Source: Avena insularis (taxonomy: Eukaryota; Streptophyta; Magnoliopsida; Poales; Poaceae). Taken from it: a stretch of DNA of 64,000 nt. Positions 41,797 to 54,223 of the stretch are shown here, piece by piece (the stretch's first letter is position 1; every line of letters begins with the position of its first letter). The stretch lies in NCBI GenBank assembly GCA_023614405.1, contig CM042697.1, forward strand, positions 467,710,744-467,774,743, written 5' to 3'. The notes under the pieces were generated by a model. That model worked only from the letters and a program-made list of their open reading frames with translations. It ran no database searches and was not told where the DNA came from. Made by a program: the position numbers and the translations under genes.

Positions 41797-43900
41797 GACT
41801 GATGAACTGAAATTTGATTAAGCGAAAACTGCTAGCTGATTCGATTTTCGGAGGAAGATTCCGAGCGATTTGCTGCACTGTTTTGGTCGAGGTTTGACAC
41901 TGTGGGAAGAGGGGATATCAGGGAGTAATATTTGTGTTTTGAGTTTCGCCGGAAAGATGCTATGTCGATGGTAAAACTGGAGGTGACAGAGGTGCTGGGA
42001 GATGTCGTTGTCCTGACGGACGTTTTCAGATTTTATCGGTAGATCGGCCTGACTTCGGGAGATGAGAACGAGAGATGTAGGCATCCAAATCGAGATCCGT
42101 TTGATCCTGCGAGTTTCTGGGACAACCGTGAAGAGGTCTCGTCCTGGGAATTTTCTCGGAGGATGATTTAGGGTTGGGAAGTAGGGGAGCTCTTCTCTCT
42201 AGCCGATATGCAGTCCATAACCTGTTTTGAAGGAGAAGCCAGAGAAAGAAACGAATCTATCCTTCAGCTCTGACTGTCCAGACCTTCTGAAATTCAATAT
42301 ATCTCGTCAGTTGCCAGACGAGGTGACGTGGAATTTGACCACCGACGACTGTTACTCCACCATACTATCTCATAGTAAATCATTCATTGGATCAGTTCGG
42401 TATCCTTATTTTAGTAACAATGTACTCCCATAATTGGTGGTATCCTTAGTTACCATAACTTCTATACCATGATTTGAAAACATGATCATCACACAACACA
42501 TGAGTTAGTCCTAAAGGCTACACTAGGAACATCTTGGTTAGTTCGTCTTTTCTACACCTGCATGTGAGATCTCCTTTGATCCACAGAATCAATACTCGCA
42601 ATAGTTATAACATAGTTTGATAAACATACATGTTAAACATAGAATTATATAATAATCATTATTGTTATTTCTTCTAGAGCATTAATCCCGTCATGACAAT
42701 GGAAGTCACTACAGTGACATTTCACGCGACTTGCATCAGGACATGGAGCGTTGAACATTTGGATTTGATTGTCGAGGGCGTAAAATCTGAGTAGAATGTT
42801 CTCTTAATAAATTTTATTGGTAACGTGCATGGAAAATTTGTCAACATAAATTTGTTCACACTACTATGCCTTTTTGGGATTAATACTTAATCATTTTTCA
42901 CATGAATTACATAATCTAAATGATTTTTTGTGGCGCATGATGGCAGAAAAAATCACCTCACCATAAGAAGACATGTGCAGGTTTTTGGTGGAAATTTGGT
43001 TTGCTTGCTTTCATTATATATAATATAATATTTAAAGTAATTACTTGATCAACAAAATGTCCAAATTAATAATTATGTTGTCCTTGTAATTATTTTGACA
43101 CCATACCTTACATTTATACATTTTGTTGATTTGTATTTGTCTTTTCAATATGTCTAATTTGTATAGAAAAAACTATTGTGTGATTTCATTAAAGATTATA
43201 TTAGTTGGTGCATTTTGTGTTAGATTCCTAATTGATTATCTTTCCACTCTCTATTTTACTTCCAAAAATTAGGCACTTCGAAACATTGTGACTCGACACA
43301 TTTCAGACAACTGTTGCTACCCTTTTTCTTTATTTTGATGCACTAGTTATTCAATTTTAGTACAATATTTAGAGAATTTTTTTCAGAATGAACACCAAAA
43401 CTATGAAACATTTTAGGAAAAAACAAGCATCCAAAAAGAGCGTCTCATACTAGCCACACGTATTGCTTGACAACACCTCTTCTCGGGACACCTTGCGGCG
43501 GCATCACTTCTTCCGTATGACACTTTTGTATTTTCTATAGCACAATTACAAATTTCTTATTATTCCATTGTTGAAGTCCAAAACTCTGTTCTATTGGCTC
43601 TTTCCATGCTTTCTTACAATTTGTTTTTCTCGTTTGTTTTCCTAGAGGGTGATTGGAAAAACTTACGGCATAATCATGGTACTAGCTATCTTATTTAATC
43701 ACAAAGATACATATAGCCTCTCAGATGAGAACATCAAATGGCTGTGAGAGTTCACTTAGATATAAGAAAATTTTAGCTAACATTTATTAAACAAAAGTTA
43801 TTTTGAACTCATTCAAAAAAGTGTTGGAATAAATTAAGACGATGCGATGGTAAATATATACAGCATCATCACCGGGATCTCAGAAAAAAAAAAGCATCAT
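41797..43900. other. Unassigned DNA upstream of ubiquitin gene 2
   Basis: No gene is supported. The first 600 bp are moderately GC-rich and of unknown origin; the remainder is AT-rich. From about 43340 the order of short motifs matches the region upstream of gene 1 (24290 onward), so it belongs to the duplicated ubiquitin block. Confidence 0.4.
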
Positions 43901-44117
43901 CACCGGGCACACCTTCCTGCTAGGCGAACCGTCCACATGCTTCTAGAATCTGGAGATCAAGGGGGAAAAAAGCAAAAGGATGCTTCCGGAGTCTGAGCGG
44001 TGGGGACGGGCTCCGCCACCGCCTTCCGGAGACGCGGTCGGTTCGGCACACGCTTGGCTAACCGACCCTAGCTGTGTCTCTCCCATCTATAAGTGCCGCA
44101 CCCGATCGACTCTTGCC
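43901..44117 (+). promoter_or_regulatory. Promoter of ubiquitin gene 2
   Basis: Contains TTCTAGAA at 43941-43948, the inverted nTTCnnGAA-type core of heat-shock elements common in plant polyubiquitin promoters, and a TATA box TATAAG at 44088-44093, about 30 bp before the inferred leader. The GC-rich block 44006-44070 is shared with gene 1. Confidence 0.65.
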
Positions 44118-44173
44118 AATCACCCAGCCCCCCCTAATCCCGATCGAGACAGCCTTTGGAATCCTCCGTCAAG
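44118..44173 (+). other. 5'-UTR exon of ubiquitin gene 2
   Basis: The exon ends at CCTCCGTCAAG, followed by GTATCG. Its start is inferred from the TATA position. Its C-rich CACCCAGCCCCCCCTAAT motif is shared with gene 1. Confidence 0.65.
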
Positions 44174-45105
<932 letters not shown>

Positions 45106-45827
45106 TCTTCTTCGGAAGATCGGTTCATGAGTCTGCTGAGTCTGGCCTGTTGGCTCTCCGTTGAAGTCGTCGTCTAATATTTGGTTATGTGCAAGTCCTC
45201 TCGTGTGTGCGTTGTGCTACTGTCATGTGTCTAGTCCCGTGTCGGTTGTGTGAACACCTGCCGCTACCCTATAGCAGTGTGGTCTCTGTTTTAAGTGAAA
45301 CTGGATTTTATATTCTGTGATTGCACGGTTAGTCAAATTATTCTGTGATTGTGGATGTCTTTTGCTGTCAAAATTGTGTGTGATTTGGTGCTTTGCGCTT
45401 GCCTTGTTTATCTAGTCTTCAGGTAGATAAACCAGAAAACATGGTGATGCTGTTTGCTGTGGGCCGTTTGGTGAATGTTCAGGACCAATTTGATAAGGAA
45501 ATGAGGCTTCTACATCTAAGCTGGACAGAGCGGGTATACGAAGACGATCTGACAATGAAATGAGGCTGTGATCCTGGGATGCCTCACAAATCTCAGTTAT
45601 AATATGGTAGATCAAGCGGAAAATCGCATTGGAGCTTGGGCGACAGGTAGCTCGCTATCCCAGCAATGAAAAATTATTCACCACACGTACAATTTATTAG
45701 AAAGATGGAGGGACAAATCAATGCATTTACAGGATGGTACAGAAAATAATGCAGTGTCCATCAAAACACTTATTCAATCAATTGATTGATTGGCTCATGA
45801 ACAAATATATTAAGTCTCTGGGCTTAA
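45106..45827 (+). other. 3' UTR and flank of ubiquitin gene 2
   Basis: The first ~250 bp are the 3' UTR-like region related to that of gene 1. The remainder is unassigned, with short frames only. Confidence 0.45.
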
Positions 45828-46714
45828 GGGCATCTCCATCGGGCTGACCCATATGATCACCCCAAATGGTCCGCTTCTGTTCGTTTGGGTCAGGCCACGG
45901 TCGATTTAGGGCCGTGGTTTGGCCTATCCGGCTGATCGTGCCCAGTGGCCCGACCAATTTGTACGTCTCCCTCCCGCTGTCATTGGTTGACACCCTTGCG
46001 ATGGGACGTTAATGACGACGCGCTGGCGGCTTTCCGCGGCGAAAACTTCCCGCTCATCCTAGTCCATTTCCCGCCTCCTCCGTGGTCTATAAAAGACGGC
46101 CGTCGGCGCGTCGGAGACAACAAGCCCAAAAGCAAGAGAAAACCAGCAACCGAAAAAGCTCCAACCGCCAACAGCCATGCCTCGCTGCAAGATCGCCACA
46201 TAGAAGATCCGGGAGATGTGCCGCACCTGCTATCCGGACATGGAGGTCGACGAGGTCCACCTCGAGGCCACAATGCTGGCCAGACGCATGGACAAGGCGC
46301 AGGTGCTATCCTTCGAGAAGGAAGGCGAGATCGCCGAGTGTGCGCTGCAACGGGTGGTGGAGGCGGCGGCAACGGAGGCCGCTCAATGGGCGGTGACCGA
46401 CATACACCACGTCGCCGCCAAGGAGGCGGTGGAGGCGGTGGCCATGGAGGCCTTATCAGCGGCGCTTCGCGAGATCCGCCACGACGCGGCCATGACCACG
46501 CTGGAGGAGGTGGCCAAGGAGGCCGCCAAGTCCGCCATCCGCGAGCTCTGCCACGCCGCCAAAGCGCGCAGCGATGCGGAAGAGCACGTCGCCGATTCGA
46601 CGGCGGAGGAGGAGCGCGTGGCTCTGTCCGCTGAGGCGACGCTCGTGTGGGGTCTCGTCGACGCCGACAACATGGAGGAGGCGGTGGACGACAACAAGAA
46701 GGGAAGGAGGTGGA
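45828..46714 (+). mobile_element. Left part of a gene-carrying Harbinger-like element
   Basis: Starts GGGCATCTCCATC at 45828 after TTAA (45824-45827), a form common to grass Harbinger-like elements. A TATA box (TCTATAAAAG, about 46085-46094) and leader precede the small gene at 46177. The element is cut at 46714 by the Athila-type LTR and its right end is not found in the window. Confidence 0.45.
46177..46714 (+). pseudogene. Ala/Glu-rich small gene in the Harbinger-like element, broken
   Basis: From ATG 46177 (PRCKIAT) the frame meets TAG at 46201-46203 and then stays open for 170 codons: IREMCRTCYPDMEVDEVHLEA and a long Ala/Glu helical stretch with AAKEAVEAVAMEAL-like repeats, probably coiled-coil. 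It is interrupted at 46714 by the LTR, which replaces the natural end. It has its own TATA box. The composition resembles short proteins found inside grass DNA transposons; no function is known to me. Confidence 0.45.
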
Positions 46715-48199
46715 TGATACGTCCATTTTGTATCATTATTCTTTATCATAATTTGTTGTTATTCATTGATATATTTCTTATTAAGAGGTGTTACTTATGC
46801 TATTTCATCTATTTTTGCATGTTGGATGATTCTTGGAGGATAAACTGTCGGAGTCAGGATTCTGATGGAAAAAGCGGTGTCTAAATGCAATTTTCACGAA
46901 GATCAGAAAAATACCAAAAAAACTATGGAAAATCATATTTTTCCAGAAGACGGAGGAAGCAGAAGGGGAGGCGAAGTTGGGCCACAGGGGGCCCACACCC
47001 CCCAGGCGCGGGCCACCGTGGGTCGTGCCACCAGGGGGTGTGACCACCCTGGCCCACCTCTGGCTCCGCCCCTTCACCTATATCTTCCTCCCGACCATAG
47101 AAAGATTCCGCCGCCTCCGCGGGGCGGAAACTATATAGAGAGAAAGAGATCTCCGGCAGACAGATTTCTGCTGGGGAAATTCCTTCCTGAAGAGGGGAGA
47201 TCGTCGCCATCAACACCGTCATCAAGCTAGACTTCATCGGGATCATCATCATCATCCACACCACCATCTCCACCAGCACCATCATCACCACTCCATCCCT
47301 CTGTAACAATTGTGTTGAATCTTGCATAGTTCTTAGGGGAACTTTCCCGGTGTTGATTACTTTAGTAGTTGATGCTTGTGAGTGGAACCATTGAATTATT
47401 GTTTATGTTCAGATTGTTATTCATCATCATATCATCTCTGATCTTGATCCATATGATGTCTCGTGGGTAGTTCGTTTAATTCTTGAGGACATGGGAGAAG
47501 TCATGTTGTTAGTAGTGGAATTGTGTTGAGGTATTATTCAATGGTTTAATATTTAAGTTGTGGTACTATTCTTCTAGTGGTGTCATGTGAACGTCGACTG
47601 CATGATACTTCACCATTTATGGGTCTAGGGAAATGCATTGTATATTTGACTACTAATTATGGGGTTGCCAGAGTGATAGAAACCTGAACCCCCGTTAGGA
47701 AAGCTTTGCACAAGGGAGTGTAGGATCTCAGAGTTTAAGGCTGTGGTTAGGTTTTTATCTTAATTACTTTCTTATAGTTGCGGATGCTTGTAAGGGGTTT
47801 AATCACAAGTATGTATTAGTCCTAGTAAGGTTAGTACATTAGCACAGGTTCACCCACACAACACTTATCAAACCAAAGAAGATTAATCAACTATATAAAA
47901 TGAAAGCACTTGATAGTATTTCCATGTGTCCTCGAGAATGTTTGGTCCTCATAAGTGTTACCACCGGCTTGTCCTTTGCTAAGAAAGGATTGGGCCACTT
48001 GCTGCAATTATTTGTTGTCTTTATTTACTTGCACTTTATTTCCTTGTTTTATCAAAAAAAACCTAAAAATCTGTTTGCTAAGTATTTATAGAGATTTCCT
48101 GCTCCAAACCACTAGTTAACACCTTTTGCTCCTCGTTGGGATCGACACTCCTATTTATCGAAAGTACTACGATACACCCCCTATACTTGCGGGTCATCA
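46715..48199 (+). repeat. 5' LTR of the Athila-like element
   Basis: About 1485 bp, TGATACGTCC to GGGTCATCA. The part 46715-47169 is matched by 53747-54223 of the 3' LTR with scattered substitutions and indels, including AAACCCTAAAG, which is present only in the 3' copy near 54126. Short frames within are not genes. Confidence 0.82.
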
Positions 48200-48209
48200 A
48201 AACTATTTC

Positions 48210-48227
48210 TGGCGTCATTGCCAGGGA
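48210..48227 (+). promoter_or_regulatory. Primer-binding site (tRNA-Asp-like, degenerate)
   Basis: TGGCGTCATTGCCAGGGA differs at three positions from the TGGCGCCGTTGCCGGGGA site that Athila/Tat elements use. The substitutions would weaken priming, consistent with an inactive copy. Confidence 0.75.
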
Positions 48228-48315
48228 GTGAAGCGCTATTCAAGAGTGGAACTTGTAAAGGAAACTTCTACTGTGAGTATTTATTTTTATTTTTGTTTGC
48301 TACTTTGTTTCCAAT

Positions 48316-50226
48316 ATGGATAACCCACTTGGTTTCCTATTTGGGAAAGCTACTACCACTGCTAGGGTAGTGGATGAACCACCACTTGTTGAGATAGATC
48401 CTTTTAAGACACCTACAAGAATTGTTGATCGTGTTATGAATAATTATTATTTTAGGGATGGAACTGTCCATCCTGGTGATGACTTGATTTTTATCCATGA
48501 ATTATGCGGGTTGTTTAAGTGTGCAGGTATCACAACTGAACAAGTTAAGAAGAAGTTACTCTCTATATCATTGAAAGGAAGAGTTGAAGAATGGTATAAG
48601 CCGCTAAAGAATGGACAATCTATGGAATGGGAGGAAATAGTACCTCTCTTTTATTCTAAATTCTATCCTCCCGGTGAGATCCATAAGGATAGGAATCTAA
48701 TATATAACTTTTGGCCTCGTGATGGAGAGAGTACAGCCCAAGCTTTGGGGATATTGAAGTTACTAATGCTTAAATGTCCTATTCATGAACTCCCAAACAA
48801 TATTATTATTAATAACTTTTATGCAAGGCTTTCTCTTCATGATAAATATTTATTAAATGCTTCTTGCTCTCGATCATTCACATGTATGAAAGAAGAAGCT
48901 CAATGGGATCTTCTATACCATATTCAAGAAAACACTAAAGCATGGGAGAATGACAAAGGAAGAAAGTCAGGTATAAATTATGATTATGAATGCATTAAAT
49001 CCTTTATGGGAACTGAAGACTTTCATGATATTAGTACTGAGTATGGTCTTGATTCTCAAAGTATTTCCAATTGTTTTAAGGCCTTTGCCTCTTATATATA
49101 AATTCCTAAAAAGAAGTGGGACAAGTACCATGCACCTTATAAAGATGTTGTTAATCATGTTCCTCTTAGAAACACTGAAGTTTGTACTGTTGATCCTATT
49201 TTGCCTGAACCTTATATTGAGAAAACCCCTTTTCCTGCTAAGGTAAAGGAACATTCTATTATGGCTAATGTGGTTAGCAAAAGTACAAAGAAATCTGTGG
49301 AACCTGATGAACAAATGAATATTGAACCTGTAGTAGCCATCGTGAAAGATCTTGTCACTAAAAATGTAGAAGATGGGCACATTATCTTCTGTGAAGATGC
49401 TTATAATATTGTCTCTCATCCTAGTAAAGATAGGAAAGCTAGTGTCCCGATGCTTTCTGTTAGAATTGGTGATCATTGCTATTATGGTTTATGTGATATT
49501 GGTGCTAGTTCTAGTGTTATTCCTTATGATCTTTACAAGGAAATTATGCATGAAATTGGTCCTTGTGAACTTGAGGACATTGATGTGGTTATTCACCTTG
49601 CTAATAGAGAGATAGTCTGTCCAGTTGGCATTGTAAGAGATGTGGAGGTTTTTTGTGGTAAGATTAAATATCCTGCTGATTTTCTAGTGCTTGGTTCAGA
49701 AGCTAGTAAAACGTGTCCTATCATTTTTGGTAGACCTTTCTTGAACACTTGTGGAGCAATTATAGATTGTAGGAAGGAGAAAGTTTTAACAAAGTTTGAT
49801 GAAGAATCTTATGAGTTTAATTTTTCCAAGTTTGCTAAAACTCCTTATGAAAATAATTTGCCTAATGAGGATTTTAGGGTTAAACAACTTGCTTCTATTG
49901 ATCCAGTTTATGACCTTAGACCTCTTTTTGATGATTGTAAGTATGCTCATTCCGGTAAAGTTGTTTCTTGTGATAGTTATATTGTCAACTTTATTCAAAG
50001 TGCTACTGAAAGTTATTATGAGAGAGGGAAACATGGTTTTATGCATCTCGATAATATTAAGTTTTCCCGCTTTATGTTGAAAGCTTTGAAGTTGCACTTG
50101 TTTTGTCTTCCTATGCTAGTGTCCTTTGTTTCAATAATTTGTTTTTTTAATGAAACTCCCTTGCATAGGAAGTGGGTTAGACTCAAATGTGTTGGATATT
50201 TGCTTCTTGGTCCTCTCTTTCACTGA
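48316..50226 (+). pseudogene. Athila-type gag-protease ORF with one in-frame stop
   Basis: One reading frame of about 636 codons from ATG 48316, interrupted only by TAA at 49099-49101. The N-terminal half is a gag capsid-like region (GRVEEWYKPL, WPRDGESTAQAL, CPIHELP, FYARLSL), whose order matches Athila gag. The second half contains an aspartic protease with the active-site motif CDIGASSSVIPYDLY (about 49491-49535) and the flap/C-terminal PIIFGRPFL motif. No CCHC zinc knuckle is evident between them. The reverse transcriptase that normally follows is absent. Host genes are not disrupted by it except the Harbinger-like element at its left. Confidence 0.8.
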
Positions 50227-51189
50227 GCATCATTGGAATTATCATGCCCATCTTAATGGCTATAAAGAAAGAGCTTTCTGGGAGACAACCCTTTTTAGTT
50301 TGCTTTTGGTTTTTGTGTATTTGAGTCTTGGAAGTTATTACCTCTGTAATAACCGCTCCTTATCATTTTTGTTTGGTTTCTGTGTCAAGATCAACCTCTT
50401 TTGAGAAGTAGAGGAGTTGTGAAAAGTTGCTGTCCTGGGACAAATTTTTGTGCTGCATTGTAAAAATTCGTGAAAGAGCTCAGTACTTCGGATGGAGCTG
50501 TAATTTTCTGTGCTTGTGCCCCAAGTTTTTATCCAACTTTCGTTAGTTTTGCACTTTTTGATTTGAGCAACAGAAGATTTTCTAAAAAAATCGATCTTTA
50601 CCTGCTGGTCTGTTTTGACAGATTTCTGCCATCATTTGCGTTTGCCTCTTAAATCAGCTCCCTTTTAAATTATTTTTGGGCTTTTGAAAGGAGTTTCTAC
50701 AGTAGCTTTTGTTTTTATGGATTTCAGTTGAAGTTTGAACCCAAAGGTTTATTGTTTTTGCATACACTAATGTTGCTAATGAAGATTGTGTGAGGCTTTG
50801 TATGAAAGGAACTTTCAAGTGTTGGAGAGAAGGAATCTGCAGAGTCCGTTTCCGAATAGGTAAAAGTGCTGGAAATCAAAGGTTCATGAAAAACCCTTTT
50901 CTTTATATTTTTTCTGTTTTTGTTCCATATGGAAGGCTACGAGACGAAAAAGAGGAGGAAATGGAGCCCGGGTGGGCCAAACCCACCAAAGGGCGTGGCC
51001 CCACTGCCGCGCCACCGAGGGTGTGATTTACCCGGTGTCCGCCTCCGTCTGCTGCACAGAGCTTCCTTATGTCATAAAACTTCGTAATATATAACCCCCC
51101 GAATCCCCCAAGGTTCGTATATCGTGTTCTCGTCATGTTTTCGTTTCGATCTATTTCTGTCAGGAAATATTCTCAAGTTTAGAGGCACC
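50227..51189. other. Non-coding interior of the Athila-like element
   Basis: T-rich sequence between the protease and the next ORF, where pol would be expected. No reverse transcriptase motif (YVDD-like) on either strand. Confidence 0.6.
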
Positions 51190-51585
51190 ATGGTCTTCAC
51201 CAACGACAAGGGCAAGAATCCCGTAGAAGATGATCTTCAAGACCCCAAGGAAGAGGAGATATTGGTTAAGGATGAGGAAGAAGTGAAGGAAAACAAGGAT
51301 CCGGAAACCCGCGCTACCGTTGCAAGCATTGGAGTGGTAGCAAACCCTATCAAGCTCAGGAGGACAGCACGGATGTCTACACAAGGGAAACCTCCGCGTC
51401 ATTGCCTTGCTCCACGGTCACTTCCTCCACGTACCAAGAACCCCTTCCATACTCTTATACATGAGCAGCAATTCAAAAAAATGCCCAAAGGGAAGTTGCC
51501 CTCTAGTTGGGATATGCCTCGTTCTAACCATGCAGGGAAGGAACACTCTAAGGAGGAAGAGTGGGGAAAGAATAACAAGGACTAG
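51190..51585 (+). CDS. Uncharacterised ORF in the Athila-like element
   Basis: A 131-codon frame (start ATG 51190) with an acidic, Lys/Glu-rich first half (DLQDPKEEEILVKDEEEVKE) and a basic, Pro-rich second half. I do not recognise it. Its position downstream of where pol would be matches the extra ORF region of Athila elements, but there is no envelope-like signal peptide or membrane segment. Confidence 0.35.
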   Translation: MVFTNDKGKNPVEDDLQDPKEEEILVKDEEEVKENKDPETRATVASIGVVANPIKLRRTARMSTQGKPPRHCLAPRSLPPRTKNPFHTLIHEQQFKKMPKGKLPSSWDMPRSNHAGKEHSKEEEWGKNNKD

Positions 51586-53730
51586 GATTCTCGGTCCAAC
51601 ATGATCATGAACTGCACTGAGCATAATTTAGAGTTGATTCGTACTCTAACCTTCGATATTGAAGATTTGAGGAAGCTAATTGAAAATCTTATCAAGGGAA
51701 CACCACCACCACCGAAGGAGTAATTCATCATCAGGTTTTGGCATCCCCTTGGTTTGTTCCAAGCTTGACGAAGTGCCGCGGTATCACATCATTATCTTTC
51801 ATCTTTTTACCTTTTTAGTAGAGTCATATCTTGAATAGAGAAGTTATCATATAGGATGGTTTGCATTGTGGAAGTATCTCTCATTTAGTTAGTTATCTAT
51901 GTATCCTTTGGTGTGAGTGCCTTTATGGAATATTAATGAGAAGTTTCATCTTTTACTTTTTGCACTTCTTATTTTAGTTTGCAATCTCTATTATATGATT
52001 GATCTTGTTCATTAGTATTGGTACCACTTTGGGAGCATCAAGTAAATCTAAATTAGTTTTGGCAAACCGAGCTCTGGTCAGTAGCAATATTCTTTTTTGA
52101 GGTTTTAAAGGAAAAGAGAAAAGCACTTGCAGGTATTTTATATCATTTTATTTCTTTCTTGATTGGTTCATAAGCTTAGTATTCTTTAGTTAAGATCTTT
52201 TGTGTTTTCAAGGAAGTTTGTATGTTTGACTTTATCACTTTTATGTTTGCTTGTTTTTTTTCAACTCTTTTGCTTGCTACCCAGCCTTGCTAGCCAAAAA
52301 CCTGTACTGAGAGGGAATACTTCTCGTGCATCCAATCCTTTAAAACCAAAACCTATGCCATCTGTGTCCACCATATCTACCTATTAGCATTATTGCTATT
52401 CCAAGTAAATTCTCGAGCTTCATCTACCTTTCAAATTAAAAATTCTTTTGTTATGTGAAAACTAGTTAGTAAAGCTCTCACGAACTTGATGGCACACCTT
52501 ATTTTCTTGCCCTCAATAAACTTGAACCATTGTGTCATCTATGTTGTATATGCTTGCACCTATAAGTTGGGAATTAGCAGAACCGTGCTGTCACGGGGAA
52601 CGCTTTCAACACCTATAAATATCTACCCCGTTGATATCATGCTCTTTTGTTTATGGATGTAATTGGTGTGAAATAAAAGGGGAGCTTGTAAGTCCATGGA
52701 GTTATGTATGTGTGTTAGAGAAATGCCTGGGCCGCTAGCCTAAGCCATGCCTAATCATGGTGGAAACTTGCAGCATCACCATAGTGAGCAATCTATGAAG
52801 CATTCTTCTTATATAAAAAAGAGAAAAGGACAAAAAGAGGAAAGAGAGAAAAAAGCACCATTTTCCCATGGTAAATAAGAAGATTGCTGAGATGCTCATT
52901 GTATGCTTGCCTTGTCATTTTGATATGGGATAGCTCCTATATCATGTGCAAGGGGTACCCCGTTGGCGGTTCTCTATGATACACATGTACTTACTATGAC
53001 AAGAACTTACCTGTAACTAAAGTTGAGTAGCATGAGGAGCGGCCCTCGTACTCAAGGGACATGAGATTGTCAACTTATATTTCGTCAAGCATATACTCCA
53101 TCTTTGTTCACATTAACCTTAATCACCTCAAGATGCTTATGATAGGGGCAATGAGAGCTTAAAGCTAGTAAGTACCATAATCTTTTGGAAGCTCTTTATG
53201 AACTTGAAATACCTGCTTCCCTCTGTGAAGGGCCCTTCCTTTTACTTCTAAGTTGAGTCAGTAAACCTATTCATCTCTATCTCCAGCAAGCATTTGAGTT
53301 GTTGTGTTTCAATCATTCATATGATGATTTATTCAATCATGTTTATTATCTTCCTTGTTTTGCACAAGACTCTTATCTAAATGAGTACTACTTTGAAAGC
53401 CATCATTATGAAAAGTCTTTTATGTTTGAGCAAAAAGGACTCCTGTTATAAACTTATTTACAAAAGCTTTGCTTGAAAACTATTTGTCGGTTGTTCTCTG
53501 ACTAAGAACAACGTTTGCCACTCCCAATTATGATTTATCTTTATGCATCTTTTTTGTGACTCCCATACTCGTTGCAAGTTAAGTTATATAATGGTGAGTT
53601 GCTTTCTATTATGAGTTTTGTATTGGTAAGTGTGATACTTCTTGTCCGTATTCTTTTTATCGACACATCACTCCATAAACATGTGGACTTGTTTACTGAG
53701 CTCAGTTTTTGCTTAGGGACAAGCGAGGTC
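51586..53730. other. Non-coding 3' interior of the Athila-like element
   Basis: Long AT-rich region without ORFs over 65 codons and without recognisable domains, ending at the polypurine tract. Confidence 0.6.
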
Positions 53731-53746
53731 TAAGCTTGGGGGGAGT
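53731..53746 (+). promoter_or_regulatory. Polypurine tract
   Basis: AAGCTTGGGGGGAGT directly precedes the 3' LTR start TGATACG; it is the plus-strand primer site of the element. Confidence 0.8.
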
Positions 53747-54223
53747 TGATACGTCCATTTTGCATCACTATTCTATATCATAATTTGATGTTATTCATTG
53801 ATATATTTCTTATTAAGAGGTATTACTTATGTTATTTCATATGTTTTTGCATGTTGGATGATTCTTCGAGGATGAACTGCCGGAGTCAGGATTCTGATGG
53901 AAAAAGCGGCGTCTAGATGCAATTTTCGCGAAGATCGGAAAAATACCAGAAAAACTATGGAAAATCATATTTTTTCAGAAGACGAAGGAAGCCAGAAGGG
54001 AAGGCGGAGTTGGGCCACATGGGGCCCACACCCCCAGGCGCGGGCCACCCTGGGCCGCACCACTAGGGGGTGTGGCCACCCTGGCCCACCTTTGGCTCCG
54101 CCCCTTCGCCTATATCTTCCTCCCAAAACCCTAAAGTTCGGGGAGCGACCACAGAAAGATTCCGCCGCCTCTGCGGGGCGGAAACTACAGAGAGAGAAAG
54201 AGCTCTCCGACAGACAGATTTCT
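53747..54223 (+). repeat. Truncated 3' LTR of the Athila-like element
   Basis: Matches the first 455-480 bp of the 5' LTR and stops at CAGACAGATTTCT, where the 5' LTR continues GCTGGGG (47170). The junction is sharp and followed by TGTAACACC. Confidence 0.85.

Larger units (their letters stand above)
46715..54223 (+). mobile_element. Athila-lineage Gypsy retrotransposon, non-autonomous, 3' LTR truncated
   Basis: The 5' LTR (46715-48199) begins TGATACGTCC; a tRNA-Asp-like PBS (48210-48227) follows; a gag-protease ORF starts at 48316; a polypurine tract lies at 53731-53746; the 3' LTR begins TGATACGTCC at 53747 and stops after 477 bp at 54223, where new sequence beginning TGTAACACC starts. No reverse transcriptase, RNase H or integrase motif is seen in the 3.5 kb after the protease. 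The PBS type and the gag sequence point to Athila. LTR similarity is high but with clear differences. Confidence 0.85.

Noticed and set aside
45945..46634. Long Gly/Arg-rich frames at 45945-46634 (+) and 45980-46726 (-)
   Set aside because: They are shadows of the Ala/Glu-rich ORF in GC-rich DNA, with low-complexity products.
48967..49476. Minus-strand 169-aa frame over gag-protease
   Set aside because: Antisense shadow of the gag-protease ORF, with no domain.
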